Notes under the pieces: model-generated | What the model was told of the DNA's origin: nothing | Seen by the model: the letters and a program-made list of their open reading frames with translations, nothing else | Databases searched by the model: none | Assembly (NCBI GenBank): GCA_948474755.1 | Contig: CAOLHI010001483.1 | Location: 124,001 to 188,000 of the forward strand | From: Ctenosaura bakeri | Lineage: Eukaryota; Chordata; Lepidosauria; Squamata; Iguanidae | Direction: 5' to 3' | DNA length: 64,000 nucleotides | Shown: positions 25,384 through 36,349 of the stretch, in pieces | Numbering within the stretch: position 1 is the stretch's first letter | How the letters are laid out: the number at the start of each line of letters is the position of its first letter | Program-made: the position numbers and the translations under genes

Positions 25384-25636
25384 TTTGTTGTTGTTATTGT
25401 TGCTGTTGTTGTGTGCCTTGAATTCATTTCTGACTTATGGCTACCCTAAGACAAATCTATCATAGGATTTTCTTGGCAAGATTTGTTCAGAGGGAGTTTG
25501 CCTTTCCATACCTCTGAAGCTGAGATAGTGGCACTTGCCCAAGGTCACTCAGTGGGTTTCCATGGCCAAGAAAGGATTCAAACCCTGGTCCTGAGAATTA
25601 TTGTCCAACACTCAAACTACTACACCACACAGGCTG
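25384..25636 (-). mobile_element. Sauria-type SINE, antisense
   Basis: A GTTGTTGTTATTGTTGC tail is followed by antisense body (TTCTTGGCAAGATTTGTTCAG, CAAGGTCACTCAGTGGG) and head (ACCACACAGGCTG). Confidence 0.88.
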
Positions 25637-26078
25637 TATCCAGATTTGCCTGGATGTCAGTTCTATTGCATTCAATAGAAATGTTATTAAAAAAATATTC
25701 ATGGTATTGCACTGGTTGATTAGATATAGCAGCATAATCCTGCACATATTTACTTGAAAGTAAGTGTGTTGCTTTTGATATAAAGATGTTGTTAAAAACA
25801 AAGGCAGAACAGCTCTCATGCTCAAAGTCATATTTGCAAGGCAGTGGCTATGTAGTATTTTCAAGTGAGAAGCAGTTGCTGGAAAGGCTGAATCTTTTGC
25901 AGTCTTTCCCTTCACTGTTTACTCTGTTTGGGTGGTAAACTAATCAACCTTGTTAGATGAAAAGCAATCAGTAGGAAGGGGAACAGAAGAAAAGCAGTCA
26001 GTGAGAAAACAATCACATACTCTGTCTCCTATCCCCCAACAAATGCTCCTCTCAACAGTTTGTAAGGCCATTTCCACA

Positions 26079-26900
26079 TGTTACCCTGATTTCTGGGGGT
26101 CCCGGGAGGGACACCACAATGTGCTCAAAATATGGGGAATTGGAATTAGCTCAGAGCACTAGCTGGCAATGCGAAAGGCAGGGTGACTTAGCGAGATCTT
26201 GAATCCTATGTATACGGGGTCGGGCCAAGCCAAGAACAAGGCAAGTTGTTCAGTTTAAAGATTTTATTAAACTTTCAGTAATTAAAGCAAACAACGACAC
26301 ACGCACTCACGCACTCATTCAAGAACTAACGAAGAAGAAAGTGAGGAAAATTGATAGGGGTTTTGAGAGGATTTCTGGGGTGATACTCCACCTGATCCTG
26401 ATGCCCAGGAAGCCAAAGTTGAAACAGAGGATTGAGAGCGGTGAAACTCAACATGGGGGAGGGGGCTGAGGGGAACGCTCGGCAACAGAGTGACAGCAAT
26501 TCAGGAGGAAAATGTAAACGAACCCCCGAACAGATTAAAACATGGGGTTTTTATAGAAAAAATATACCTGGGGGCTAGTTCTCTCCCAGGGAGAACACTA
26601 GCAAGGAGGGCTAGTTCAAAAGCCCTCAACGGTGAACATCTCCGGCTGAATATTCCTCAGTGTCATGTGAATGATTCTGCCTGATTGAGACAAAGGCATA
26701 GGTAGAGTGGAAATTGCCCTCACTTGGCAGGCTGATTGTGATTCTACCGAACTGCCATACCAGTACGAAGGACCCTTTTGTCTGTTTAATGGTCAGAATG
26801 TCTAGAGGGGTCCCTGGCTACGTGACAGATTGTGGTTTGACCGGAATTTTTTCTAACTTCAGCCTTCCTGCCTACGTGCCCTTACAGTGACCCTGTCAGA
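26079..26900 (-). mobile_element. Solo LTR, minus orientation, diverged subfamily
   Basis: Read on the minus strand, it has TATAAAAACCCC near 26,545, a polyadenylation signal (AATAAAATC) near 26,262, then GGCTTGGCCCGACCCCGTAT, and ends GGGTAACA at 26,079. The R/U5 half resembles the LTRs at 22.4 and 39.0 kb; the U3 half does not. CACATG occurs at both edges (26,075-26,080 and 26,901-26,906) and may contain the target duplication. No coding region adjoins it. Confidence 0.65.
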
Positions 26901-26988
26901 CACATGGAATGATTTTTAATATTAGCCCCATGGAGATATCAATTTGATGTGGTGAATTAATAAACTGTAGACCCTGGGAGAGATCTAT

Positions 26989-27175
26989 TAGCCATATTAA
27001 CATGCACTACACTCTTATAGTGCAATTATTCCACTTTCAACATCCTATGGAATCCTGGGGTTTGCAGTTTAGGGAAGGGTCGGCCTGCCCCTCCCTAAAC
27101 AGCAAACCCCCAGGATTCCATAGGATGTTGAAAATGGAATAATTGTGCTATAAGAGTGTAGTGTGGAAATGAGCT
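26989..27175. mobile_element. Palindromic Harbinger-type MITE
   Basis: Near-perfect foldback: TATAGTGCAATTATTCCACTTT...CATCCTATGGAATCCTGGGG on the left pairs with the right half around a short GC-rich centre (about 27,075-27,105). The end sequence is CATTTCCACACTACACTC on the right (reversed). The target duplication is unclear. Confidence 0.7.
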
Positions 27176-28570
27176 ATGTTGAAAATGAGGTGGTGGTGGT
27201 GATTGTCATGAGCGCCTTTTAATTTACTGGTAGCATTTATACCTTTCCATTTAAGCTGAAAAGCTCCCAGGACAGCTAGTTAATGTGACAGTTCATGACT
27301 TTTAGCTTTCAATCTAAATAAGACATGAGACCTAAGGAAAAGGAATGAGGAGGGAGGAGAAGCAAAAAAATTCAGTTGCTACCCAACATATTATTTTTAA
27401 CAACAACACTTAGGGAGAGTGCAAAGGTGCCTGGCACAGAATGCCCTCTTGTGTGACATTTGGCAATTTCAGCCACTCATAAAGGGTTCCCATGACTGAA
27501 ATTTTTGTCCAGTTCTACAAACCATTAAATAGTTAGAACCATGTGTTAATTCCCCTGTGTGAACCAAAAGAGATACATGCAAAAGGTTAGATTTCTGAAG
27601 TGTGGGCCTGCTTCAGACACATCATTCCCAAATCTAAGGCCCTTTCCATAAGACAATAGCATCCCAGCATGGGGATGCGAGAGGAGCGGTACCGCAGTCT
27701 ACACTCTTCCTCCCCTACTGCAGCATGGGAAGAAGCCTGGCTGCAGTCCAGAAGGACAGAGCGTGTCCTTCATGCTCCTTTCTACAGGCAGCCAGTTGCA
27801 TGAGGAGAGGAGCATTGGGGACATATGCCCATCCTGGCAGAGAAGATCTGAGACTGCAATGGGACAATGCACGAGAGCATCGTCATGCAGAAAAGGCCTC
27901 ACTGTATCCAAAGATATAAGATGTTGCAACAGAAAAACTAGAAAACAGACTGTGTTTCCTTTCATTCACTGCAAAACAAGTTACTCAGCCCATTCATGTA
28001 TTGTCATTATCATCATCATCACCTCCCCAACAGAGGATTTCCTGTGTAATAAAATATTTCAGTGTTAGCAACTACAGTGCATGGCCATCACTCTCCTCTG
28101 TGACTCGTTGGTGCAATCAACAGAATGACAACAGCTGATGTACCAGCTCCAATGCTAGGTTTTAATCATGGGAAAATATACCAAGATATTTCAACAATAT
28201 TGTTATTCTATTTTTAAACTTCATTTATTAGTTCTATGTGCCTTTATGATAAGCCACCAAGACATAGAAAACCAAACAATCATTAAGCCATCAAAATATC
28301 AAAATAATCGCATCATTTTTAAATATTAAACCACAACCCACTTTTTAAGATCTGCAAGAGTGGAAGCCAAATGTAGTACTAATTAGGAAAATATTGTTGC
28401 AGTTTTATTTATTTATCATAGAATAAAGCTTTGAAGGATTAAATGCGGCATGAGAATCATTTTTGCAAGTGAATTCTGAAGAAATCTGGGGCTCTTTGGA
28501 AACTGACAGGTGTGAGAACGACTATTTATTATTTATATTTCTAAAAATTATCCCATCTCTCTGTGTTCAA
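27176..28570. other. Intergenic DNA, nothing recognised
   Basis: No gene or named repeat was found. A short CATCAT tract lies at about 28,007-28,022. Confidence 0.4.
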
Positions 28571-28651
28571 GAGGATGTAATCCAGATGGCTTGGCAAGAT
28601 TTATTCAGAGAAAGTTTTTGCCTTTGCCTTCCTCTAAGGTTGAAAGACTAT
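28571..28651 (-). mobile_element. Left part of SINE split by the Harbinger element
   Basis: Antisense Sauria-type SINE (GGCTTGGCAAGATTTATTCA, CCTTTGCCTTCCTCTAAGG) runs up to TAT at 28,649-28,651. The SINE resumes at 36,383 with the same TAT and GACCTGCCTAGGGTC. Confidence 0.85.
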
Positions 28652-28684
28652 GGCCTTTTTCACATGGAGTTTTTAAAGCTTCCC
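28652..28684 (+). repeat. Left terminal inverted repeat of Harbinger
   Basis: About 33 bases, ending with TAAAGCTTCCCA. They match the reversed right end (TAAATCTTCCCA) with several substitutions. Confidence 0.85.
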
Positions 28685-28845
28685 AGTTCGTCCTTGGTCG
28701 GGTGCCTTTTACACGTTAGAGAGCATTAAACTTTTTGCATTCTCACACCAATCTGAGCGGGGGCGCCACCAATCTGCATTTCCGCGCACTTTTCAAAGAC
28801 CGGATAAAATGTGGTCTTTTCCTCCAATCCGCGCTCGACGTTTTC

Positions 28846-30267
28846 ATGAGAAAGCAGCGGTGCGTCCTGATTCGCGCGGGCGATCAAGAGAGGGAGGGAT
28901 CAAGGCGTGGTCAGCAGAAGCCACAGGACCGCCCCCAGCACGAGCGGGCGGCGCCATTTTCCAAACCCGCTGAGGCGCCTGCAAGGAGGAGGCAAACGGA
29001 CAAGGAACGGAAAAAAAGGAAGGTTTCAGCGGCTGCAAGGAGGAAGCAAAGGGACGAGGAACGGAAAAAAAGGAAGGTAGGTTTTCCCCTTAGCTATCCT
29101 TTGTCCGTGCGGCGTCGTGAATTGCGGGTTTCCGGGGGTTGTGTCTCCCGAAGGTGCCCTGATTTTAAATATGGGGTCGAGGGGGAGGTGGTGGCTGGCG
29201 AGTGGATACACTCGCCGAGGATGGCATGGCAGGATGTTTTTTAAAGGTTAGGGAAAATTGGGAAAGCTGTGGAGGGGGGCAGGTAGGAGGGAGAGAACGT
29301 CCAAAGCAGCCACCGCGCCAAACCCGTTCTCCAGGTTACTTTGGAAGCGGGATCATGGCGGAATGACGGGATGCTGTGTAAATTTGGGGATGGCTGCTGT
29401 GCTGCTCCGGCACGAGGTCCCCGTGCAAACTTTTACGGGGAAAACGTCTTATTTTTCTCTGGGGACTGTTTGGCCCCCCCAGAGAAAAATGGCCCATGGT
29501 AATCATCCGTTTTAAACCAGACTCTCGGGCTGGGGGTGTGGGGGTAGTGGCTTCTGTTTGACCCCTGGCAGTAGTTATTTTTCGAGCGGCCGCCATTAAT
29601 GCAGTCACTCCCCATAAGGGCCTGCTGTGTTGTTTGTCTGACCCCCCCTCCGCCACATGCAGAGGGGATGATTTCCTGCCAGGGCAGGAGACTCAGTGGT
29701 GTTCCATGCTTCTTTAGCTGTCTTGGACATGGCAGAGATCCATAGGGCAATGGAACACACATCATTGTTTGGGGGAGGCAAGCATTTCATCTTTATCAGT
29801 CCATGTGGCTCTGGGAGGGAGGATCCCATGGGCAGAGAACCAGTTCCTGGGACTATTGTATAGGCACACAATTTACTACATCGTTTCCAGTCTAGCTTGT
29901 GCCAAAATTTAAGTTGTTGAACATTAGCTTGAAGCTGTTGATATCACAAAAGCTGGAAGGTTTTCCCCTGCTGTGAATATCTGCCCTCTGAAGTTATAAA
30001 ACAAGGCAGTTCCCTTTGTCAGTTCGTACTGTTTGCTTTGTTTATAAATACTAACCCCCCTCCTTGTCTCCACAGGATCGGAAATCCACGTGGAGTGCGC
30101 ATTCCCAGTGCAAATCTTCCCACGGAGTGTTGATCCAAGCTGAAAAGTCCACGCTGACACCACTGCCCTTTCCAGCACTTCGCCAAACACGCAATACAGT
30201 TTGTCTGGCTGGCAAATTCACAGGGGTCCGTGACTGGAACAGTGGCATGCCACAGACGCCACGCTGA
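28846..30267 (+). CDS. Small basic protein, two exons, Harbinger-borne
   Basis: I propose exon 1 at 28,846-29,076 (first ATG in frame) and exon 2 at 30,076-30,267, joined in phase 0: donor AAG|GTAGGT, acceptor CCACAG|GAT. The product would be about 140 residues. Exon 1 is rich in Arg/Lys/Gln/Glu with two E-R-K-K-R-K-V-like clusters resembling nuclear localisation signals. Exon 2 begins D-R-K-S-T-W-S and ends M-P-Q-T-P-R. AATAAA signals follow at about 30,322-30,345. I do not recognise a family. It converges on the trihelix-like gene. It may be a third DNA-binding or accessory protein, or non-coding leader sequence; the phase match and polyA placement favour a transcript. Confidence 0.4.
28979..29086 (+). 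repeat. 54-bp in-frame tandem duplication
   Basis: The unit beginning CTGCAAGGAGGA occurs at 28,979 and again at 29,033. Because 54 is a multiple of three it duplicates an Arg/Lys-rich 18-residue block. Only the second copy carries the good splice donor GTAGGT. Confidence 0.85.
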
Positions 30268-30472
30268 CCAAACAGCTTTGCAGGGGAGGGCTACATGCAA
30301 GGAGCCACACACCTACTTGAAAGAATAAATTTTTTAATAAATAAATGTTTCCTTTTTCAAAAAAATATATTTTCATAACTACATATTTACATAAATAAAT
30401 AAAACAGTGCTGTACAGGGTGGATGTGCGTTTGGGAAAGGGCTGGGGGTTTCAACTTTGGCCTTGGAACGTT

Positions 30473-31265
30473 CTACTCCTGGGCACAGGGGTGTTCCTCC
30501 TCCGGCTCCTCCACATCCGTCCCGTGGCCGCTGGGTTTGAGGGATGTTCTCTTGGTCTGCTGCCCAAAACAAAGGTGAAATTCGATTAGGCGTGTGCACA
30601 TCCACAGCAGCCTTTCTGAAGGAGTAAACTTTATTGTGTCCTTTGTTGATTGTTGGGGCGTTAGGAGGGAAATGAAAAAATAAGCCAAGGGCTGCTAAAA
30701 TAGTGGTTTTCCTACCTTCCATCCCTGACATGCCCTGCGTGTTCACGGGGGCTTGGGGGCCAAAGCGCATGGCGTCTTCTGCCTATGGAAATGCCACAGT
30801 AAATCAGCGTGGGTTCTACTCAGTCAGGGTGCATCCCCCTTTGGGGGGGATACACGACAACCATTCCCCTGGGGTTCCCATAGCCACACAGGCGCAGTGT
30901 GTTGCGCTTACTCACGTCTGCCACCGGCTGTCCAGCTGGGGCTCCCCGCCGCCCTCCACAGGCTACGCATCACCTCGAAAAAGGTTGGCCTTGCGTGGGG
31001 GGGCGGGTGTCCGTTGTAGGAGCGCAGGGCGGCGTAAAACCGTCAGCGTAGCTCGCTGAAACGGGTCCGGACCTCCTCCACACTCCTCTCGTGGCCATGT
31101 CCGTAAGGCAGTGGGCAACGGTGTGGAGGTGCTCATCATCGTCTCCCCTTGTGTGGGGGCGCATCATTTCCGACACACCGCCACACCACCTTACCATGGC
31201 CAACATCTCCCTGGTCTCAATTCAGACCACTCCCGAGGCCCCTCCTCAACCGGTCCGGCCGCCAT
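30473..31265 (-). pseudogene. Second Myb/trihelix-like gene of Harbinger
   Basis: ATG at 31,265 opens M-A-A-G-P-V-E-E-G-P-R-E-W-S. A trihelix-like fold follows over three frames: T-R-E-M-L-A-M-V-R-W, then D-D-D-E-H-L-H-T-V-A, then H-E-R-S-V-E-E-V-R-T-R-F-S-E-L-R and R-F-Y-A-A-L-R-S-Y. Exon 1 probably ends at 30,916 (GTGAGT). Later exons are likely at 30,778-30,716 and 30,559-30,473, the last with an acidic stretch and TAG. Breaks are one base missing near 31,220, one near 31,095, and an in-frame TGA at 31,043-31,045 (CGA-to-TGA type). The phase into the last exon does not fit cleanly. It is distinct in sequence from the plus-strand Myb-like protein; a role as an accessory DNA-binding factor is inference. 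Confidence 0.6.
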
Positions 31266-31493
31266 TTCTGCAGGAATGCCCTCGTCCGCCCCCACTAACA
31301 AACCACGCGGCTGCAGTACCAGCAATTGTCCACTAGGGGATTTTTTGGCGCCGCCATTTCCCGCGCGCCAGGAGGACGCATGCGCGAAACGCGACGAGAG
31401 GAAGGAAAACAGAGGGAGGAGCCATTTTTCGGTTGGGAGGACGTGTAGTGGGGAAGGAGGTTTGCGAAAGGAACAAAAAACCCAAAAGGTAAC
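31266..31493. promoter_or_regulatory. Divergent promoter between the two Myb-like genes
   Basis: The 228 bases between the two opposite start codons are CpG-rich with no TATA box. They contain a YY1-type CCGCCATTT (31,351-31,359), E2F-like TTTCCCGCG, and an NRF1-like GCATGCGCG (31,378-31,386). The motifs are seen; their use is inferred. Confidence 0.5.
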
Positions 31494-33756
31494 ATGCAAA
31501 GCGGGGAGCACACGCAGGGGAGTGACTGCAGCGTGGAGGAGGAAGGGTTTCCTTTGAGGCGACAGCCCATAAGGCCAAGAGGCTTGGCCTGGCGCCATAC
31601 GGAGATAAAAAATCTCCTGGACATTTGGGGTGAACGTAGGTTCCAGAGGGACCTCCAGACTACCTACAGAAATATAGAAATTTTCGAGGAGATTGCGAGG
31701 GAAATGATTAGAAGGGGACATAGGCGGACTGCTGAGGAGTGCAGGACGAAAACTAAAAGACTGCGTGCAGCCTACCATGAGGCTGTGGCGGAAAATAAAC
31801 GGACGGGCGCAGCCAGGGCGGAATGTCCCTACTTTGAGGAACTTTCCAGGATTTTGGGGGGGGGCGCGAGTCCGAACCTCCAAGAGTCGTTGAGAGCTTG
31901 CAGGTCGCCATGGGACCCGAGCAACCAGCGAATGAGAACGCGGCATCAGAAGGTACGTAGGGCAGCGAGTCGAGGGATTTTCCCTTCCCCTATATGTACT
32001 TTTTGCGCCCCCACTAAATCCGATTTTCCCTTTTTCAGGGGTGGACGAACTGATGAGCCAGGAACTGTTTGAACAAACTTCATATGATGGGGAGTCATCA
32101 GGTGAGGCTGCATAGGTTTACAATACATTACATTTTGATTTACTCTACAATAACCCTTCGTGGTTTCGGGGCAACGCAGGAAAACGGACATAAATAAATA
32201 ACAGGTGGATGAGGCCCAGAGAGCAGGCCTCACATGCAAGCAGGGCGCGTCACGTGCATGGCCACAACGGCCCACCACTCCTGCTGCCCCTTTTTGGAAT
32301 ACTTCTTCTTTCGCAGCAAAAGGGGTGGCATGTCGACTTTCCAGGGAACTTTTCACTCTCTAGGTGACATCAGGGCCATTTACATTACCATTCTTTGCTT
32401 GCAGGAGTGAGGAAATTCCGAAAGGAGAAACCTTATGGGACTTAAGTGACAATGCCATTTCCACACCACACTGTTACAGCGCAGCATTCCACTTTCAGCA
32501 TCCTATGGGATTCTGTGGTATGTAGTTTAGGGAAGGGTATATAGAATTCTCAGCCAGAGAGCTCTTTGGCTTTAGCAAACTACTAATCCCACAACTCCAC
32601 AGAATGTTGAAAATGGAATAATGCACTGTAACAGTGTGGTGTGGCTCTCGTCCCAGGCCAACCACTTATAGCCTCCCGCAGCAAGGTCTAACTATTTCGT
32701 TTTACCTCCAAGCAGGGATCAAGAACAGCTGCCCCACAACTATGCAGGTTGAAACTCCTGCACCGGGGAGTTCTAGCACCACGGCTGCTGGTGAGTTAAG
32801 GTGTCCTGCAGCCGAAATATTGCTGCGGGGAGTTTATATTGCATCGGGATAACTGTGGTATGATTTGTCACCACAGGTTTGGAGATTCAGAGCATGGCGT
32901 TACGCGGCGGCCTTGATATGCCCATTGTACTTTTCGAGCCTTCATGGCCGGGACAACCTCAGCATGCTGTTATCTTCACAGTTAAAGTTTCTGTGCATCC
33001 GTTAGGGCAATGCCCAGAAAATGGCATTTAACATTCTGCCTGTTTTTTGGGCTGCCATTTAAAGTTTCTTGGCAACCTTCCAGTTGGAGGCTGAAGCCTT
33101 ACATGAAGCAAGGTACATGACTGTGACAACTGTTTTGTGTGGTTTCTATCTTTCTACAGTTTTTTGAGTATCTTGATTTCAAAAAAGGCTGTCTAATCGC
33201 CACTTGCTCATACATGTTGTGTCCTAGCTCCGAATGATAGTAGGTTGACTTCTCAATCTTATTCTGAACAGATGACTGCCCCAGCACTAGCCCGGACAGG
33301 GAGAGCGAGATGCCCATGGCGAGAATGTCCCCCCTGTCACGCCTGAGGATGAGCAGGAACAGAACCGCAGCGGGGGGCCGGGACAAGGCGTTTGCCTATG
33401 CAAGGGCAACCTTGGACTTCATGCGCGAACACGAGGGGAGGAGCTTGCAACAGATGGCCATGGATCGCGAGCAGGCGGCTCGAGATAGCGACAGGGCAGA
33501 GAATGCGCGGCAGGAGATAATATCAATTCTAAGGGTATGCGCCACTGCCATGTCTAATATTTCAGATGCGGTAACAGCCGTGGGCGGAACAAGCCAATCA
33601 CCTCCTGGCTCCTCCCGGTCCCGACAGCTAACTTTTGGGGAGCACAGCGCAAACGTAGCCGGGAGCAGCGAAACGGCGGCTCCCAGCCAGGAGCAGGAGG
33701 GAGGGAAGGGCAAGGCCGCAAGGGCCAGGAAGCCACGGCAAATTTATAGCCCTTGA
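31494..33756 (+). CDS. Myb/SANT-like DNA-binding protein, four exons
   Basis: Harbinger accessory protein, expected to bind transposon ends and help bring the transposase into the nucleus. Proposed exons: 31,494-31,952; 32,039-32,101; 32,716-32,790; 33,272-33,756. All junctions are GT-AG and all joins share phase 1. The Myb/SANT-like domain spans roughly residues 27-120 (W-R-H-T-E-I-K-N-L-L-D-I-W-G, then R-R-T-A-E-E-C-R-T-K-T-K-R-L, then C-P-Y-F-E-E-L). A Ser/Pro/acidic linker follows, then a long charged helix in exon 4 and a basic C-terminus (R-A-R-K-P-R-Q-I-Y-S-P). Length is about 360 residues. One break exists: the G run at 31,856-31,864 has nine Gs where the frame needs ten. AATAAA lies at 33,912 and 33,934. 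Confidence 0.82.
32453..32648. mobile_element. MITE nested in Myb-gene intron 2
   Basis: A palindromic Harbinger-type MITE (left end GCCATTTCCACACCACACTG) sits between exons 2 and 3. The right end lacks the outer few bases. It shows that the large element has itself been hit since it arose. Confidence 0.7.
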
Positions 33757-33911
33757 GCACTTTGTGGGCCCTGGCGCAGGAAAAAAAATCCAGGCCTAGC
33801 TTTTCCTTCCCAAGCGGGCCAGCGATGTACTTGTTTGTCGATGAGAACTGTTCATAATGGAGCGTTCTTCCCCCCAATAGTTTTTTTTATCCGCATTTAT
33901 CAAAACAGTCA

Positions 33912-33956
33912 AATAAAACCTATTACCATTTTCAATAAACAGACGCAATATTTATT
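33912..33956. terminator. Facing polyadenylation signals
   Basis: Plus-strand AATAAA at 33,912-33,917 and 33,934-33,939 serves the Myb gene. Minus-strand AATAAA at 33,956-33,951 serves the transposase. Each is about 155 bases past its stop codon, so the convergent transcripts would overlap at their 3' ends. Confidence 0.65.
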
Positions 33957-34110
33957 TGTTATAACATTTTGGGTTAAATGGCCGTCCAGTAACACAAGAG
34001 ATCAATATAGTCCAGGTACAGCTAAGGAGGACCCACTCCTCGCTGTGTGGGGGGAAACGCTCCAAAGAGGGGGGGGGGAAAAAGTGACAGCTAATTGCAG
34101 TCGCCCGCAA

Positions 34111-35963
34111 TCATTTGGCGATAGCGTCCCTCACCAGTTCCCCTTCATGGATCCTCCTGGAAGAGTCATGAGGACGGGACTCCCTGTCGGTGCGTCTCAG
34201 AGTCAAGGGGGCTGGCTTCTGTATCACGGGGTGGAGAAGGTGCCCTTTGCTCTCACAAATGTTGTGTAGCACCACACAAGCAGACACCACGGGGAGGTAG
34301 TTCTTCTCCGAAACGGTCAAAGGGGCCGAGGACACCCCCATCTGGCCTTAAGCCGGCCAAATGCGCGCTCCACAACATTCCTACAGTGGTTGAACACCCT
34401 GTTGTAGGTTATCTTCTTGGGGGTGAGATGTCCGCCGTAAGGCTTCATTAGCCATCTCGACAGTGGGTATGCAGCGTCGCCCAGAATAACTGGGCCTATG
34501 GTGACACCGTCTATGGTGATGGTCGGGTTCCCGGGTACAAACTTTCCAGCCTCCATGGCATGCCAGAGTGATGAGTGCCTGAAAACGAAGGCATCGTGCG
34601 TTCTTCCAGTGTAGCCCAGCACGATGTCCACAAACCTCCCCCAATGATCCACTGTTCCCTGTAGGAGAATGGAAAATGCGCTCTTCCTGTTCACAAATTC
34701 TTCCCCGCGTCCCTTGGGTGGTCTTACTTTGATGTGCGTGCCATCCACAGCTCCAACGCACTGAGGGAAACCCATCTGGCGGAAACCATCCATAACCTGT
34801 GAATGTAGAGGGCAAGGAAACAAGTAGTCATTTTCAGCTGGTTTGAGGTAAAATATTTGTGGTGGCGCACGCGCACACACCCCAATGGGACCTGGTTGGC
34901 CTAGTGTCTTGGAGGACAGGACACAACTTCATTGCTTGGCCCACACATTAAAACGGGCACCAAATCCAACGAAATCGCGCGCTCCCCATGGGGTGATAAA
35001 GTAACACTGTGGGGAAAAAGAGGCAAGCCTCGCAGAGTGTACCTGGTTGCCTTCAGCAGTTATGTCACGCTGATGGAGGGGGCAAAGTGCCCTGCTGCCT
35101 CCCGCTCATCCCAAGGGGCCATGATGGCCGAGATGGCATATACTGGGTTTTGCTGGAACGCCCCCAAACCTGAAGGTCCACAACCACATCCCGCAGTGCC
35201 TCCACAGCTAGCTGTTTTCAGCTGGTATCTTTACAGGGGAACTTTCTGCTGGCAGGCCTTAATTAGATAATCCGGATACCGGGAACCCCGTGGACATCCA
35301 TGCACCTTCTTCTGGGTGGCAATTTGCTTGGCAACTCTACAGTCTTGGCGCCAGTTCACTGCAAAACCCAACCTCTTCTCCCAGAGAAAACCAAACCCCC
35401 TCCTCCTCCCATTTAAGCCCACTGGGTTTGGGAATCAGCGTCCTACCCCCCGGTAGTCCCCAAGCACACAGTGGATGCAAGGAGTTCATGCTCGATCGCA
35501 AGGCACACCTCGATCACGATGACAGACACCGTTGACACTCCCAGGCCAAAAGTGTTCGCTGTCTTCCGGTATATCAGGGGCGATGTAAGCCACCACACGG
35601 TGATGGCCACCCTCTCCTCTACAGAAATCGCTTGCCTCATCCCTGTGGTTCTTCTTTCAAGGTAGGGACGCAGGCGCCCCGCGATTTCAAAGAGGGTGGC
35701 TTTCGTCATCCGGAAGTGGTGCAACCACTGGTAGTCATCCCATTTCTGCAGCACCTCCTCGCTCCACCACGCCCGCCGCATCCGCTCCCGAACCCACCAC
35801 CTTCTGGGGCGCGGGACTTCATCAAGAGAGGTGCAAGAATTGTGTAATACAACCTCGAGCGTCTCATGGCAGCGCGACGGTTCCTTGCGAGCCTGCGCCT
35901 ACTCGCACCATCTTCGGGCCAGCAATATTCAAGCGCTCCTAACAAGGCTGCAATTGCTGTCAT
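34111..35963 (-). CDS. Harbinger DDE transposase, two exons
   Basis: Cuts and pastes the element. Exon 1 runs 35,963-35,447 and exon 2 runs 34,796-34,111, joined in phase 0 across a 650-bp GT-AG intron, giving about 400 residues, typical of the family. The N-terminal part has R-R-W-W-V-R-E-R, a W-L-H-H-F-R-M block and a helix-turn-helix with Y-R-K-T-A-N-T-F. Exon 2 carries the HARBI1-type DDE core: D in G-A-V-D-G-T-H, the G-R-T-H-D-A-F motif, D in I-L-G-D-A-A-Y-P-L, and E in V-V-E-R-A-F-G-R-L-K. The end has V-V-L-H-N-I-C-E. Three frame breaks occur, each one base short in a C/G run (plus-strand positions 35,806-35,809, 35,458-35,461 and 34,335-34,339). All catalytic residues are kept. As given it cannot make one full protein. 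Confidence 0.88.
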
Positions 35964-36349
35964 AAACGGGGCAAGGAGCCAGCTTTTCCCCCAACTGCTC
36001 GCTCGCCATACTCAAAACAGCAAAAAGCGAGCGGGCAGGAAAAGTTTTTGTCTAAAGTTTCCGCGGTGTTTCAGCGGGCGCGGGGGAGGGGGGGGATCCC
36101 GGGAGGGTGCGAGGGGACGCGCGTGCGTTTTGGCGTCATCGATGACGCCCAAAATTTTACTTTTTGAAAAAAGGGCACCGCCAATCAAACGCTAGGTAGG
36201 GCGGGGAAAGGACAACGTTGGGAGGGGCTATGGCTGCGCTGTGTGAATGCGATAATGCTCGCCTAGCCTCTTGCCGATCGAGCCATGAGAAACGACAAAA
36301 GTTCGGCACGTTTTAGCGGGGATTGGGAAAAAGCCTGCCTGGATCGCGG

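Noticed and set aside
22399..26900. Two LTRs as the ends of one endogenous retrovirus
   Set aside because: They are in opposite orientation, belong to different subfamilies, and the DNA between them has no gag, pol or env similarity.
31191..31946. 251-codon minus-strand open frame
   Set aside because: It lies opposite the Myb-like exon 1. Only its last 25 codons, from the ATG at 31,265, belong to the trihelix-like gene.
34317..34880. Transposase exon 2 starting at 34,880
   Set aside because: The residues before 34,796 are intron read-through. A good acceptor (TTCACAG) precedes the conserved V-M-D-G-F-R-Q-M-G-F block.
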